Assembly (NCBI GenBank): GCA_016935715.1
Contig: JAFGQJ010000008.1
Location: forward strand, 1 to 15,327
DNA from: Spirochaetales bacterium
GTDB taxonomy: Bacteria > Spirochaetota > Spirochaetia > SZUA-6 > DRHE01
Direction of reading: 5' to 3'
Length of the DNA: 15,327 nt
Shown here: one piece after another, positions 7,468 through 14,376 of the stretch
Layout of the letters: each line of letters opens with the position of its first letter
Numbering within the stretch: position 1 is the first letter of the stretch
The notes under the pieces: generated by a model
Database searches by the model: none
What the model was told of the DNA's origin: nothing
Seen by the model: only the letters and a program-made list of their open reading frames with translations
Translations under genes and position numbers: made by a program

Positions 7468-7542
7468 CGGGCGGGCCCCGTGTGCTCGCCGGGCCGCGGG
7501 CTCCGTGTACGGGTTGCTACCGGCGCGCTTTCCTCCCCCGCT

Positions 7543-9255
7543 TCACGTAATCAACGCTATACGGTCGCCCTGGCAGACCCGATCGCCCTGTCGGGCGAAC
7601 ACCTTGTTCACAACTCCCGCCCGCGGGGCGTACACGTCAGTCTCCATCATCATGAACTCAACGACCGCCATGACCTGTCCCTGATCTACCTCTTCATCCA
7701 CCCCCACATCCACGTGAGTCAGCACGCCAGGCACCGGCGAGCACACGGGGGTCGGCTCTTTTCGAGGAGCCTGCTGCGGCGCCGCGGCCGGCTCGCTGCC
7801 GCGGGAAGGCGGGACATGCCGGCCCGGCTCGGGTTCGTCCTTGCTGTTCTTGCGAACCCCGATCTTGCCCTCCCCCTTCAGAAAAGCGATCCCCTTCTCC
7901 CGGCAGGTTGCCGCAATGAAAAGGTTCTCTTCGCTGTCCGGTATTCCCGCTTCCTGCAACATCGCTCTGGCCGCTTCCATGCCTTTGTCGGGATCATCGT
8001 CGTTGATTTCCAGTGGGCTTCGGCTGGTGGGCGGTAGCCCCAGCTGCTCCGAGGCCAACTTGACCACCTTCGAATCGGGATGCAGGGGAGTCTTGCCGAA
8101 GTAACCCAGCACCATTTTACCGTAACCCTCGGCGATCTTCTTCCACGGGCCGAAAACGACGTTATTGAATGCCTGCTGAAAGTAGAACTGGGAAACCGGG
8201 GTGACGGATGTACCGAAACCTCCCCGCGCCACGACTTCGCTCATCGCGTGGATCACCTGTGGATACTTGTCCAGGATCCCGAGGTCCCGCATCATCTGCG
8301 TATTCGCAGTAAGCGCGCCTCCGGGCATCGGAGAGAATATGATCAACGGCTCCACCTCGGTTGCCTCGGGGGGAACAAAGTAGTCTTTCATGCAGTCCTT
8401 GAAAACTCTCTCGGCTTCCAGGATCTTGTGGATGTCGATGCCCAGATCGTACCCCGTGCCTTTCAGGTTGTGCCACATCACCACCAGATCCGGCTGACAG
8501 GTGCCGCCGGAAACGGGCGCCAGGGACAGATCGATTCCGTCCGCTCCCGCTTCCAGAGCAGCTTTGTAGGCCGCAATACTCGTGCCGGCGGTCTCATGGG
8601 TGTGGAAACGAATTTGCGTTTTCGAGGGCAGTTTCTTTCTGGCCAACCGGATCGTCTCATAGACCTTGGAAGGAGCCGACGTCCCCGACGCATCCTTGAA
8701 GCAGACGGCGTCGAATGGGATATCGGCCCGGAGGATGTTCGCAAGCACTTTCAGGTAGTCCTTCGGAGTATGGGATCCTTTGCATCCGGGGGGCAGCTCC
8801 ATCATGGTTACGCACACCTCGTGTTTGAGGCCGGCGTCCACGATGCATTGACCGCTGTAGACCAGATTGTCGGCATCGTTGAGGGCGTCGAAATTGCGGA
8901 TCGTGGTGATTCCGTGTTTCTTGAACAGCCGCGCATGCAGGCGGATGATATCCCGGGGCTGCGAGTCGAGTCCCACGACGTTTATTCCCCTGGCCAGGGT
9001 CTGCAGATTCGCCTCGGGACCCGCCTTTTCCCTGAAGGCGTCCATCATGGCAAAAGCGTCTTCGTTGCAGTAGAGGTACAGGGATTGGAACCGGGCTCCC
9101 CCGCCGGCCTCGAAATGAGAAATACCTGCCCAGCTTGCCGCCTCGACGGCGGGCAGAAAGTCCCGGGTGAATACCCTGGCCCCGAAGGCAGACTGGAACC
9201 CGTCCCGGAAAGCCGTTATCATGAACTTCACACGTTTCCTGGCAGAGATGAGCAT
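7543..9255 (-). CDS. PYC/OADA-type carboxyltransferase (pyruvate carboxylase subunit B / oxaloacetate decarboxylase alpha family) with lysine-less biotinyl domain
   Basis: A 570-residue protein. Residues about 14-300 form the carboxyltransferase barrel: FRDGFQSAFGAR with metal ligand D18, AVCFKDASG with K187 at the position of the carboxylated lysine, and RFHTHETAGTS with H218 and H220. A PYC/OADA conserved domain follows, then a Pro/Ala-rich hinge at about 465-500 and a biotinyl-carrier fold to the end. The family's EAMKME biotin site reads EFMMME at 533-538, so the acceptor lysine is Met536. Family members move CO2 between carboxybiotin and pyruvate/oxaloacetate; here self-carried biotin seems impossible, so it may use another carrier or have a different role (inference). 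The ATG at 9255 has a good AGGAG site. No partner membrane subunits are nearby. Confidence 0.92.
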   Translation of the reverse strand: MLISARKRVKFMITAFRDGFQSAFGARVFTRDFLPAVEAASWAGISHFEAGGGARFQSLYLYCNEDAFAMMDAFREKAGPEANLQTLARGINVVGLDSQPRDIIRLHARLFKKHGITTIRNFDALNDADNLVYSGQCIVDAGLKHEVCVTMMELPPGCKGSHTPKDYLKVLANILRADIPFDAVCFKDASGTSAPSKVYETIRLARKKLPSKTQIRFHTHETAGTSIAAYKAALEAGADGIDLSLAPVSGGTCQPDLVVMWHNLKGTGYDLGIDIHKILEAERVFKDCMKDYFVPPEATEVEPLIIFSPMPGGALTANTQMMRDLGILDKYPQVIHAMSEVVARGGFGTSVTPVSQFYFQQAFNNVVFGPWKKIAEGYGKMVLGYFGKTPLHPDSKVVKLASEQLGLPPTSRSPLEINDDDPDKGMEAARAMLQEAGIPDSEENLFIAATCREKGIAFLKGEGKIGVRKNSKDEPEPGRHVPPSRGSEPAAAPQQAPRKEPTPVCSPVPGVLTHVDVGVDEEVDQGQVMAVVEFMMMETDVYAPRAGVVNKVFARQGDRVCQGDRIALIT

Positions 9256-9287
9256 GGCTTCTCCTGTTGCTTCTCGGCGTACATCCC

Positions 9288-9309
9288 GGTCGGAGGGCAG
9301 CCTCCGACC
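9288..9309. promoter_or_regulatory. Perfect hairpin at the predicted 5' end of the carboxyltransferase mRNA
   Basis: A 9-bp perfect inverted repeat, GGTCGGAGG and CCTCCGACC, around a GCAG loop. It starts a base or two after the predicted transcription start of the minus-strand carboxyltransferase gene and ends about 20 bases before its ribosome site. No upstream plus-strand gene would need a terminator here. It may be an mRNA-stabilising 5' stem or an operator for a dimeric regulator. Confidence 0.55.
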
Positions 9310-9317
9310 CTGATTTT

Positions 9318-9346
9318 AAAATAGACCTCCAGCCGGCGAAAATCAA
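9318..9346 (-). promoter_or_regulatory. Promoter for the carboxyltransferase gene
   Basis: TTGATT (9341-9346, 4 of 6), a 17-base spacer and TATTTT (9318-9323, 4 of 6) on the minus strand. The -10 lies within the palindrome ATTTTAAAAT. The predicted start near 9311 directly precedes the hairpin at 9288-9309. Confidence 0.45.
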
Positions 9347-9371
9347 GCTGCACTCCAGCATCACACCGAGC

Positions 9372-9400
9372 TTTACAGGTTCCCTGCTTTGTGCTCTCAT
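9372..9400 (+). promoter_or_regulatory. Possible leaderless promoter for the kinase-like gene
   Basis: TTTACA (9372-9377, 5 of 6), a 17-base spacer and TCTCAT (9395-9400, 4 of 6). Transcription would start at about 9407, the A of the preferred ATG, which has no Shine-Dalgarno sequence. This is the weakest of the promoter calls because the -10 is poor. Confidence 0.3.
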
Positions 9401-9406
9401 TTGTGT

Positions 9407-11104
9407 ATGCAGTCAACGCTTTCCGAGTTCGAACGACTGGTGGGTTCATACCCGGACTCCGATATCTTCGAGATCGAAAAGATACTGGACGTATACTACC
9501 TGCACATCAAGTGTGACAACGGGGATGACCTGTACGTTACCCGATACGGCCTCCCCTTCGTCGAGAACTTGAAACCCCACAACTTCTTGACCGACAAGAG
9601 CTGGTATGACAGCCATTCCATTCGACTGTCCGGCAGCGGATGTACGTACAAGATCACGACGAAAGAAATCAGCGGACGAAGCAAGGACCTGGTCATAAAG
9701 TGGAACCGCATGGGCCAGGATATTCCGGGCGACCACGATACGGATGAGTTTGCAGGAGCCGAGTTCAACAGTCCTTTTGAAGAGTTTTCCCTGGTCATGG
9801 AGCTGAGAAATGCGAGATGCGAGTCTCCCGGAACGATCATAACTCAGAGACCGCTGGCGATTTACGTTCCCTCAGAGCGCGTGGAATTGTGGCGCACCGG
9901 GAGAAAAGAATACAAAATGAAGACGATCATCGAGGCGCACAGGGAAGTTCAACTGGACATGTGTCGCCCTTATGTAATGATTTTCGAATGGATAAAGGGG
10001 ATCGATGCCGCACACGCCAGCAGCGAAAAGCTCCTGGAAGAGAGACAGGTGATGGATCTGACTCTGAGAGTAGCCGAACAAATGAAGTTCAAAGGCTTCC
10101 TGGTGCGGGACAGGAAACCCCACCACATAATAGTCAAACCCAGGAATGACGGCACACTGGCAAGAGACCGGGAGGGCGAAATCCTGTACGCCGTGATCGA
10201 CTACGAGCTGCTGGTTCGAACACAAGCACGGGAACAGAGCATCAAACGGATCAGGCGCATCGATTATCATCAGAAACAAAGGGGCAGGTTTTCGGCAACC
10301 TACAGCGACAGTTTTCCTCCACAGCTGAAGATCGTGAGCATACTGGGGGTCGACTACGTTTTTGGACATGTGGAAAGCACCGATGGATGGTTATGGGTCG
10401 TGGGAAGAGATCCGGATCTATTCGACTACTTCTTGCCCGAGCGATGGGAAACCACCCGGCGAACCAAGCTGTCCGAGTATCACGACATATACCACACGGT
10501 AACCAAAGATTATATAAACATGGTCTGGAAGGTATCGAAAGTCGGCATCAGGCCTGACATGGATCCGTTCAAAGAGGACGAGCGGAAGATACTGGAATAT
10601 GGATACAACAGTCCATTCGAAGAAGTGAGCATCGCCGTACAGCTCAGCAGAATGGGGATACGAACCGTATATCCAAGAGCAATCTATATGTTCGGAGAAG
10701 AGGTCTCTATTTCCCCTTCGATTCGCGATGACAGCAGATACAAGAGTCACGAGAAATATGCAGGTCCCGATGGGACTCCTGTATTGAAGCCCAACCACAG
10801 CTATATAATCATATGGGGTTATTGGAACGGTCCGGACGAACGGCTTGCCGTTGCAGACGACGACTACCTGCGTGGAATCAATGCGCTGAACGCGTATAGA
10901 GAAGAATTGATCTCGGAAGAAGAGTACTTCGCCGTGTTGAAAACAAAGAAAGAGCGATTGTCCAGAGTGGGAATCGAGGATCTCAATCTACGGGGATCCC
11001 ATCTGCTCCTCTCGGTCAACCATGACGGCCGTCTCGTGCGGGATGACAACGGCATACCCGAGATGAGGATATGCAACTTCGAGTTTCTCCACAAGACGGG
11101 ATAG
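9407..11104 (+). CDS. Tandem kinase-like / pseudokinase-like protein
   Basis: A 565-residue soluble protein from ATG 9407 (a TTG at 9389 would add 6 residues). It consists of two homologous halves, about 25-270 and 307-565. Both share an IL.V.Y start, a conserved lysine strand (LVIKWNRMG with K98; MVWKVSKVG with K375), the motif NSPFEE (121-126; 401-406), a P.AIY strand, a hydrophobic hinge strand (YVMIFEWIKG; YIIIWGYWNG) and a C-terminal loop pair. Half 1 has VRDRKPHHI with D235 and K237, like the kinase HRDxKPxN loop, and VIDYE with D265, like DFG. In half 2 these are LNLRGSHL and ICNFE, both aspartates becoming asparagine. This suggests a protein-kinase-like fold with an active first and inactive second domain; the family is not recognised and the substrate is unknown. 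GC content is clearly below the neighbours and AGA/ATA codons are common, suggesting transfer. Confidence 0.8.
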   Translation: MQSTLSEFERLVGSYPDSDIFEIEKILDVYYLHIKCDNGDDLYVTRYGLPFVENLKPHNFLTDKSWYDSHSIRLSGSGCTYKITTKEISGRSKDLVIKWNRMGQDIPGDHDTDEFAGAEFNSPFEEFSLVMELRNARCESPGTIITQRPLAIYVPSERVELWRTGRKEYKMKTIIEAHREVQLDMCRPYVMIFEWIKGIDAAHASSEKLLEERQVMDLTLRVAEQMKFKGFLVRDRKPHHIIVKPRNDGTLARDREGEILYAVIDYELLVRTQAREQSIKRIRRIDYHQKQRGRFSATYSDSFPPQLKIVSILGVDYVFGHVESTDGWLWVVGRDPDLFDYFLPERWETTRRTKLSEYHDIYHTVTKDYINMVWKVSKVGIRPDMDPFKEDERKILEYGYNSPFEEVSIAVQLSRMGIRTVYPRAIYMFGEEVSISPSIRDDSRYKSHEKYAGPDGTPVLKPNHSYIIIWGYWNGPDERLAVADDDYLRGINALNAYREELISEEEYFAVLKTKKERLSRVGIEDLNLRGSHLLLSVNHDGRLVRDDNGIPEMRICNFEFLHKTG

Positions 11105-11168
11105 TTGTCGCCTGCGCCGCATCGACCGGTTGGTGATCTCCGGCTCGGATCGAGCGTTCCTTCTGCGC

Positions 11169-11197
11169 TTTACTTCTGCCGGTGCAGTCATTATATT
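11169..11197 (+). promoter_or_regulatory. Promoter for the histidine phosphatase gene
   Basis: TTTACT (11169-11174, 4 of 6), a 17-base spacer and TATATT (11192-11197, 5 of 6). A start near 11204 gives a leader of about 44 bases with an AGAGGG ribosome site about 7 bases before the ATG at 11248. The rest of 11105-11247 shows no clear terminator for the kinase-like gene. Confidence 0.55.
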
Positions 11198-11247
11198 GTT
11201 TTTGGACCTACGGGTTCGCCTCGTAAAAACTCCACAGAGGGCGCGAG

Positions 11248-11940
11248 ATGACTCTCTACCTGATCCGCCACGCCCAGTCGGCGAACAACGAACTCTACAC
11301 CCGAACCGGCTCGACCGTCGGGCGCAGCGATGACCCCGAGCTGACCGAGCTCGGGGCCGAGCAGGCCCGGCTGCTGGCCGACTATCTGTCCTCCAACGGA
11401 GGCAGGGCGGACGGTCATAGGTTCACCCACCTCTACTGCTCGCTGATGGTGCGGGCCGTGGCCACGGCGAGCGTCGTATCGCGAAGCTGCAACCTGCCGG
11501 TTGTCGCCTGGCCGGAGGTTCACGAACGGATGGGCGTGTTCATGGAGGACGAGCGCACCGGCGAGCTGATCGGCCGCCCCGGCAAGAGCCGTTCCTACTT
11601 CGAGGAGCACTATCCCCGGCTTCTGCTCCCGGATTCGCTGAACGAGCACGGCTGGTGGAGCCGCCCGGCGGAGACCGCGCCTCAGTGGAAGCAGCGGGCC
11701 GGGGATTTTCTGGCCGAGCTGCGCCGCCGGCACGGGAGCGGAGAGGACCGGGTGGCCGTGGTTACCCATGCAGGCTTCTATCACGAGGTGATGCTGGCAT
11801 TGAGCGGAATATCAGGCACGGATGGCATCTGGTTCACCCTGCACAACACCGGGATGACCCGCGTCGACTTTCACCCCGCCCACGCGGCCGTGATCTACCA
11901 CAACCGGCTGGAACACCTTCCGCCGCATCTGGTGAGCTGA
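11248..11940 (+). CDS. Histidine phosphatase superfamily protein (phosphoglycerate mutase-like)
   Basis: A 230-residue protein with the full catalytic set of the branch-1 histidine phosphatases: LYLIRHAQS with R7 and the phospho-accepting H8, a second arginine in YCSLMVRAVATA (R69), an acid in VHERMG (E93), and a second histidine in VVTHAGFYHEV (H174). LTELGAEQARLLADYL is the typical helix after the first loop. No signal peptide is seen, so it is cytosolic. The family covers phosphoglycerate mutases, fructose-2,6-bisphosphatases, cobalamin-pathway phosphatases and broad phosphatases; nothing here picks one. The long insert between E93 and H174 is not that of classical GpmA. It has its own promoter and ends 15 bases from the convergent lipoprotein gene. 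Confidence 0.9.
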   Translation: MTLYLIRHAQSANNELYTRTGSTVGRSDDPELTELGAEQARLLADYLSSNGGRADGHRFTHLYCSLMVRAVATASVVSRSCNLPVVAWPEVHERMGVFMEDERTGELIGRPGKSRSYFEEHYPRLLLPDSLNEHGWWSRPAETAPQWKQRAGDFLAELRRRHGSGEDRVAVVTHAGFYHEVMLALSGISGTDGIWFTLHNTGMTRVDFHPAHAAVIYHNRLEHLPPHLVS

Positions 11941-11955
11941 GACGTCTGGAGTGTC

Positions 11956-13455
11956 TTACTGAAGCTGGTTGACGATCGCCTCTGCCATGTCTTCGCCCAG
12001 CTTCTTGAAGGCCGTGGACAGAGCCGTCGAAGTGTTGGTGCCCTGAGCCCGCTTGGACTTGTTCACCGTGAGCAGGGTTTTGCCCGATTCGAGCTCCACC
12101 ACCGTTACCGTGCCCGTAACCTGGATGATGATGGTGTCCTTGTCCTGGGAATGATCGGAGATCCGGGCGGTGCCGAAGATGGCTCGCTCGACCTGGGTCC
12201 CGAAGTTGTCGTACAGGAACCGGGTCACCTGGGCGGCGGGACGTCCGGCGATGTTGGTTACCGCCACCGGGAGATTGATGATCTGGAAACCGGCCTGCCC
12301 CAGCCTTTCCAGCAGCCCCGCGGAAGTCTCGGTCAGAGCGATGGGATTCGATGAGGCGTCGAGATCGAATACGGCGATCCCGGTGCTGATCCGGGAGGCC
12401 ATGGACAGAGATTCGAAGGAGAAGGCGACCTTCTTGCTCATGACCAGCTGCTCGAATCCCTCCACCAGGCTGTACAGATCATCCGGAACATCGAGCAGAG
12501 ACTCCATCGCGGCGCCGACATCCAGAGACATGGTAACCTGCTCCCTGCCCACGAAGTTCGGGGCCGGAACCTGAAAGGACACCAACCCGGAGGCGTCGCT
12601 CTTCACGGTTTCGGTGCGCACCGCAGGCCTGCCGCTGCTTCTCATCAGCTTGTACACCACCCGCACCGACGCCCCTTCTACGCCCGGATCATCGGCGTTC
12701 GAGCCGTTGACCACCTTTGCTCTGAAGGGTTCCTCGAACTCCTTTCCCATGAACGTGCTCAGGTTGTCGTTCAGCTTGACGATGCCGATGCTTCGAATCG
12801 CCTCGCTGGCCTGGTTGATGTTCCTCTCGAATTTGATCTCCACGTTTTCCAGGTCAGACTTGAAGGCTGCCGAAGCTGCATCAAGGAAGCGGATCGCCGC
12901 CTGGTAGGGCCGGCCCTGGGATTGCAGTTCCTGGGCTTCCAGCTCCGGCCCCGAAACTGCCTCGATCTTCTCCCGGAAAACCTCTTCCAGGCGGTGTTTT
13001 TCCCTGGCCAGGTCCGTCTTGTCGTAACGGGCCAGCAGGTACAGCGTCAGAGCACCGGCCTGCTCGACCTGCCACTTCTCGGCCACCTCCAGACCGGCCA
13101 CGCGTCCGGAGGAGCGGGAGGTGAGTTGCTGGACCACGTCCGTCTGGAAATCGTCCACCGAAGCCCGAGCCGTGGCGGTGGTCTCAGAGGTGATGCGCAC
13201 GCCCAGGTAGCGCATGATTTCATCCAGCACGGCTCCCCGGGCGGTCTGCTCCGCTTCCGCCAGGCTGCCGCTGCCGGATGTACCGTAGCCGGTGAAATAC
13301 ATGTACTTTTCGTCGCTGTCAGGAGGATTCAGCACCCAGTCGGGGGGAGCTTCGGCCGCCGCTTCCTGACCGGTGTCGGGGCCGGAGGTACAGCCCGTGT
13401 ACAGCAGCAGGAGCGCTCCGATGAACAAAATGGTGATTACACTGACTGGTTTCAT
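11956..13455 (-). CDS. LPP20-like lipoprotein
   Basis: A 499-residue protein with a lipoprotein signal: basic start, hydrophobic core, and LLLLYTGC with C22 as the lipidated residue. Tyr at -3 is unusual but fits relaxed spirochaetal lipoboxes. Residues about 37-160 look like an LPP20 domain: PPDWVLNPP, then YMYFTGYGTSGSGSLAEAE, an Ala-rich helix and a Trp-containing strand (VAEKWQVEQAGALTLYLLAR). Residues about 160-225 are helical and charged. The middle (about 245-335) resembles a beta-sandwich, and the last 130 residues (FDLDASSNPIALTETSAGLL onward) look like a CsgG/LpoB-type alpha/beta domain (tentative). The start has an AGGAG site. It probably acts at the outer membrane or periplasm with the two genes upstream on the same strand. 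Exact role unknown. Confidence 0.88.
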   Translation of the reverse strand: MKPVSVITILFIGALLLLYTGCTSGPDTGQEAAAEAPPDWVLNPPDSDEKYMYFTGYGTSGSGSLAEAEQTARGAVLDEIMRYLGVRITSETTATARASVDDFQTDVVQQLTSRSSGRVAGLEVAEKWQVEQAGALTLYLLARYDKTDLAREKHRLEEVFREKIEAVSGPELEAQELQSQGRPYQAAIRFLDAASAAFKSDLENVEIKFERNINQASEAIRSIGIVKLNDNLSTFMGKEFEEPFRAKVVNGSNADDPGVEGASVRVVYKLMRSSGRPAVRTETVKSDASGLVSFQVPAPNFVGREQVTMSLDVGAAMESLLDVPDDLYSLVEGFEQLVMSKKVAFSFESLSMASRISTGIAVFDLDASSNPIALTETSAGLLERLGQAGFQIINLPVAVTNIAGRPAAQVTRFLYDNFGTQVERAIFGTARISDHSQDKDTIIIQVTGTVTVVELESGKTLLTVNKSKRAQGTNTSTALSTAFKKLGEDMAEAIVNQLQ

Positions 13456-13552
13456 GCACTTCTCCTCTTTCGAACGCTTCTCCTCCGGGCAGCCGGTTCG
13501 TCCTGCTGATGAGGATCACACCGCCAGGGAGACGTTCAACTTTTTTATTCAA

Positions 13553-13579
13553 ACGCGGGGACTTTCGTCGTCCCCGCGT
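13553..13579 (-). terminator. Strong hairpin between the two lipoprotein genes (possible terminator)
   Basis: A perfect 10-bp stem, ACGCGGGGAC and GTCCCCGCGT, with a 7-base loop, in the gap between the 222-residue lipoprotein gene and the LPP20-like gene. On the minus strand it is followed only by TTTGAATAAAAAAG, so the U-tract is short and termination may be partial. It could instead set the relative expression of the two genes. Confidence 0.4.
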
Positions 13580-13628
13580 ATCATCCCAAACAATCTCCGG
13601 CTATGGGATTCCGGAATTCGAGGTCGGT

Positions 13629-13650
13629 TGCAGAAATCTCGATTTCTACA
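13629..13650 (-). repeat. Stem-loop just after the stop of the 222-residue lipoprotein gene
   Basis: On the minus strand TGTAGAAAT and ATTTCTGCA pair (9 bp including one G-U) around a CGAG loop, 8 bases after the stop codon. No U-tract follows. It may protect the 3' end of the upstream message together with the stronger hairpin at 13553-13579. Confidence 0.35.
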
Positions 13651-13657
13651 GCCTCTG

Positions 13658-14326
13658 CTACAGACCGTCGGAGAACAGCTCCCTCACCCTGTCACGAGCC
13701 GTCTGTTCCTCCTCCGTCTTGGGTTTGTCCCTGTTGTTCTGGGAGTCCAGGGCTCTCTGGATGGCCGCGTCGATCTGCTCGCGCGGCACTGTATAGAACA
13801 GGAAGTAGGTGTAAATTTTCTCGGTGGGCTTGCCGTTGTCGTCGTAGTACTGCCTGTGCAGCCAGAAGTCGTCCTTCTTGCGCGCCCCCGCGTACTCCGC
13901 CACGGCCAGGATCTTGGCCACCTCTTCCATGTAGGTTTCCACCATGTCCTTGTCTCCCACCTGGGCGCCGGCAAACTTGTTCATCACCCGGGTGGAGACC
14001 ATGCGGGCCACCTCTGTCGCCGCGGAGAAGCTGCGGGTCCAGGCCTTAACACCCTCCAGGTCCTTGCCGGTCTGCTCGAAGATGAAGACGTACATGTCCC
14101 TGTATTCCCGCTTTTCTTCGAAGTCCTCACCGTTGGCGTACTGAAAGACCCACTCGGGCACATCCCCGCCGAGCGCGGTGAGCTTGTGCTCGATCACCTT
14201 GGGGGGATATACCTGAGGCTCGACCTTGAGAGCCTGCTCCTGCTCCGGCGTCGGCTTGGTCTTGCAGGCCACGAACACCATGCCAACCGCTAACAACACG
14301 ACAGCCACTTTCCACAGATGTTTCAT
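13658..14326 (-). CDS. Lipoprotein, LPP20-like, function unknown
   Basis: A 222-residue protein with a clear lipoprotein signal: MKHLWK, a hydrophobic core, and VFVAC with C21 lipidated. The mature part has a short Pro/Glu-rich linker, then PEWVFQYANG, which matches the P.WV opening of LPP20-type domains, and an Ala/Val-rich helical region (AATEVARMVSTRVMNKFAG) like the repeated-Ala helix of that family. The tail is charged and helical (REQIDAAIQRALDSQNN). The ATG has an AGGAGA site 7 bases upstream. It lies 50 bases after the gene at 14377-15327 and about 200 bases before the LPP20-like gene on the same strand, so the three probably form one envelope cluster. Function unknown. Confidence 0.85.
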   Translation of the reverse strand: MKHLWKVAVVLLAVGMVFVACKTKPTPEQEQALKVEPQVYPPKVIEHKLTALGGDVPEWVFQYANGEDFEEKREYRDMYVFIFEQTGKDLEGVKAWTRSFSAATEVARMVSTRVMNKFAGAQVGDKDMVETYMEEVAKILAVAEYAGARKKDDFWLHRQYYDDNGKPTEKIYTYFLFYTVPREQIDAAIQRALDSQNNRDKPKTEEEQTARDRVRELFSDGL

Positions 14327-14361
14327 AAACTTCTCTCCTTTGTAGAGATTTCTAATTTCCA

Positions 14362-14374
14362 GAGGCGACGCCTC
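14362..14374. repeat. Small inverted repeat between two envelope genes
   Basis: GAGGCG and CGCCTC flank a single A in the 50-base gap after the gene at 14377-15327 (minus strand). There is no U-tract, so it is unlikely to stop transcription and is more likely a minor processing or stability stem. Confidence 0.3.
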
Positions 14375-14376
14375 CC

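Noticed and set aside
7468..7542. GC-rich inverted segments between the GDPD and carboxyltransferase genes as a bidirectional terminator
   Set aside because: Only 4-bp arms could be paired and no T-tract follows on either strand.
9288..9309. Reading the hairpin as a terminator with the following TGATTTT
   Set aside because: The T-run is short and the upstream gene is on the opposite strand, so no plus-strand transcript is expected to end here.
8080..9324. 414-codon plus-strand frame opposite the carboxyltransferase gene
   Set aside because: Antisense to a clear conserved enzyme, with no recognisable motif and no ribosome site seen.
13319..13552. 77-codon minus-strand frame with a TTG start upstream of the LPP20-like gene
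   Set aside because: It runs into the lipoprotein gene in another frame. The ATG at 13455 has its own ribosome site and a proper lipoprotein signal.
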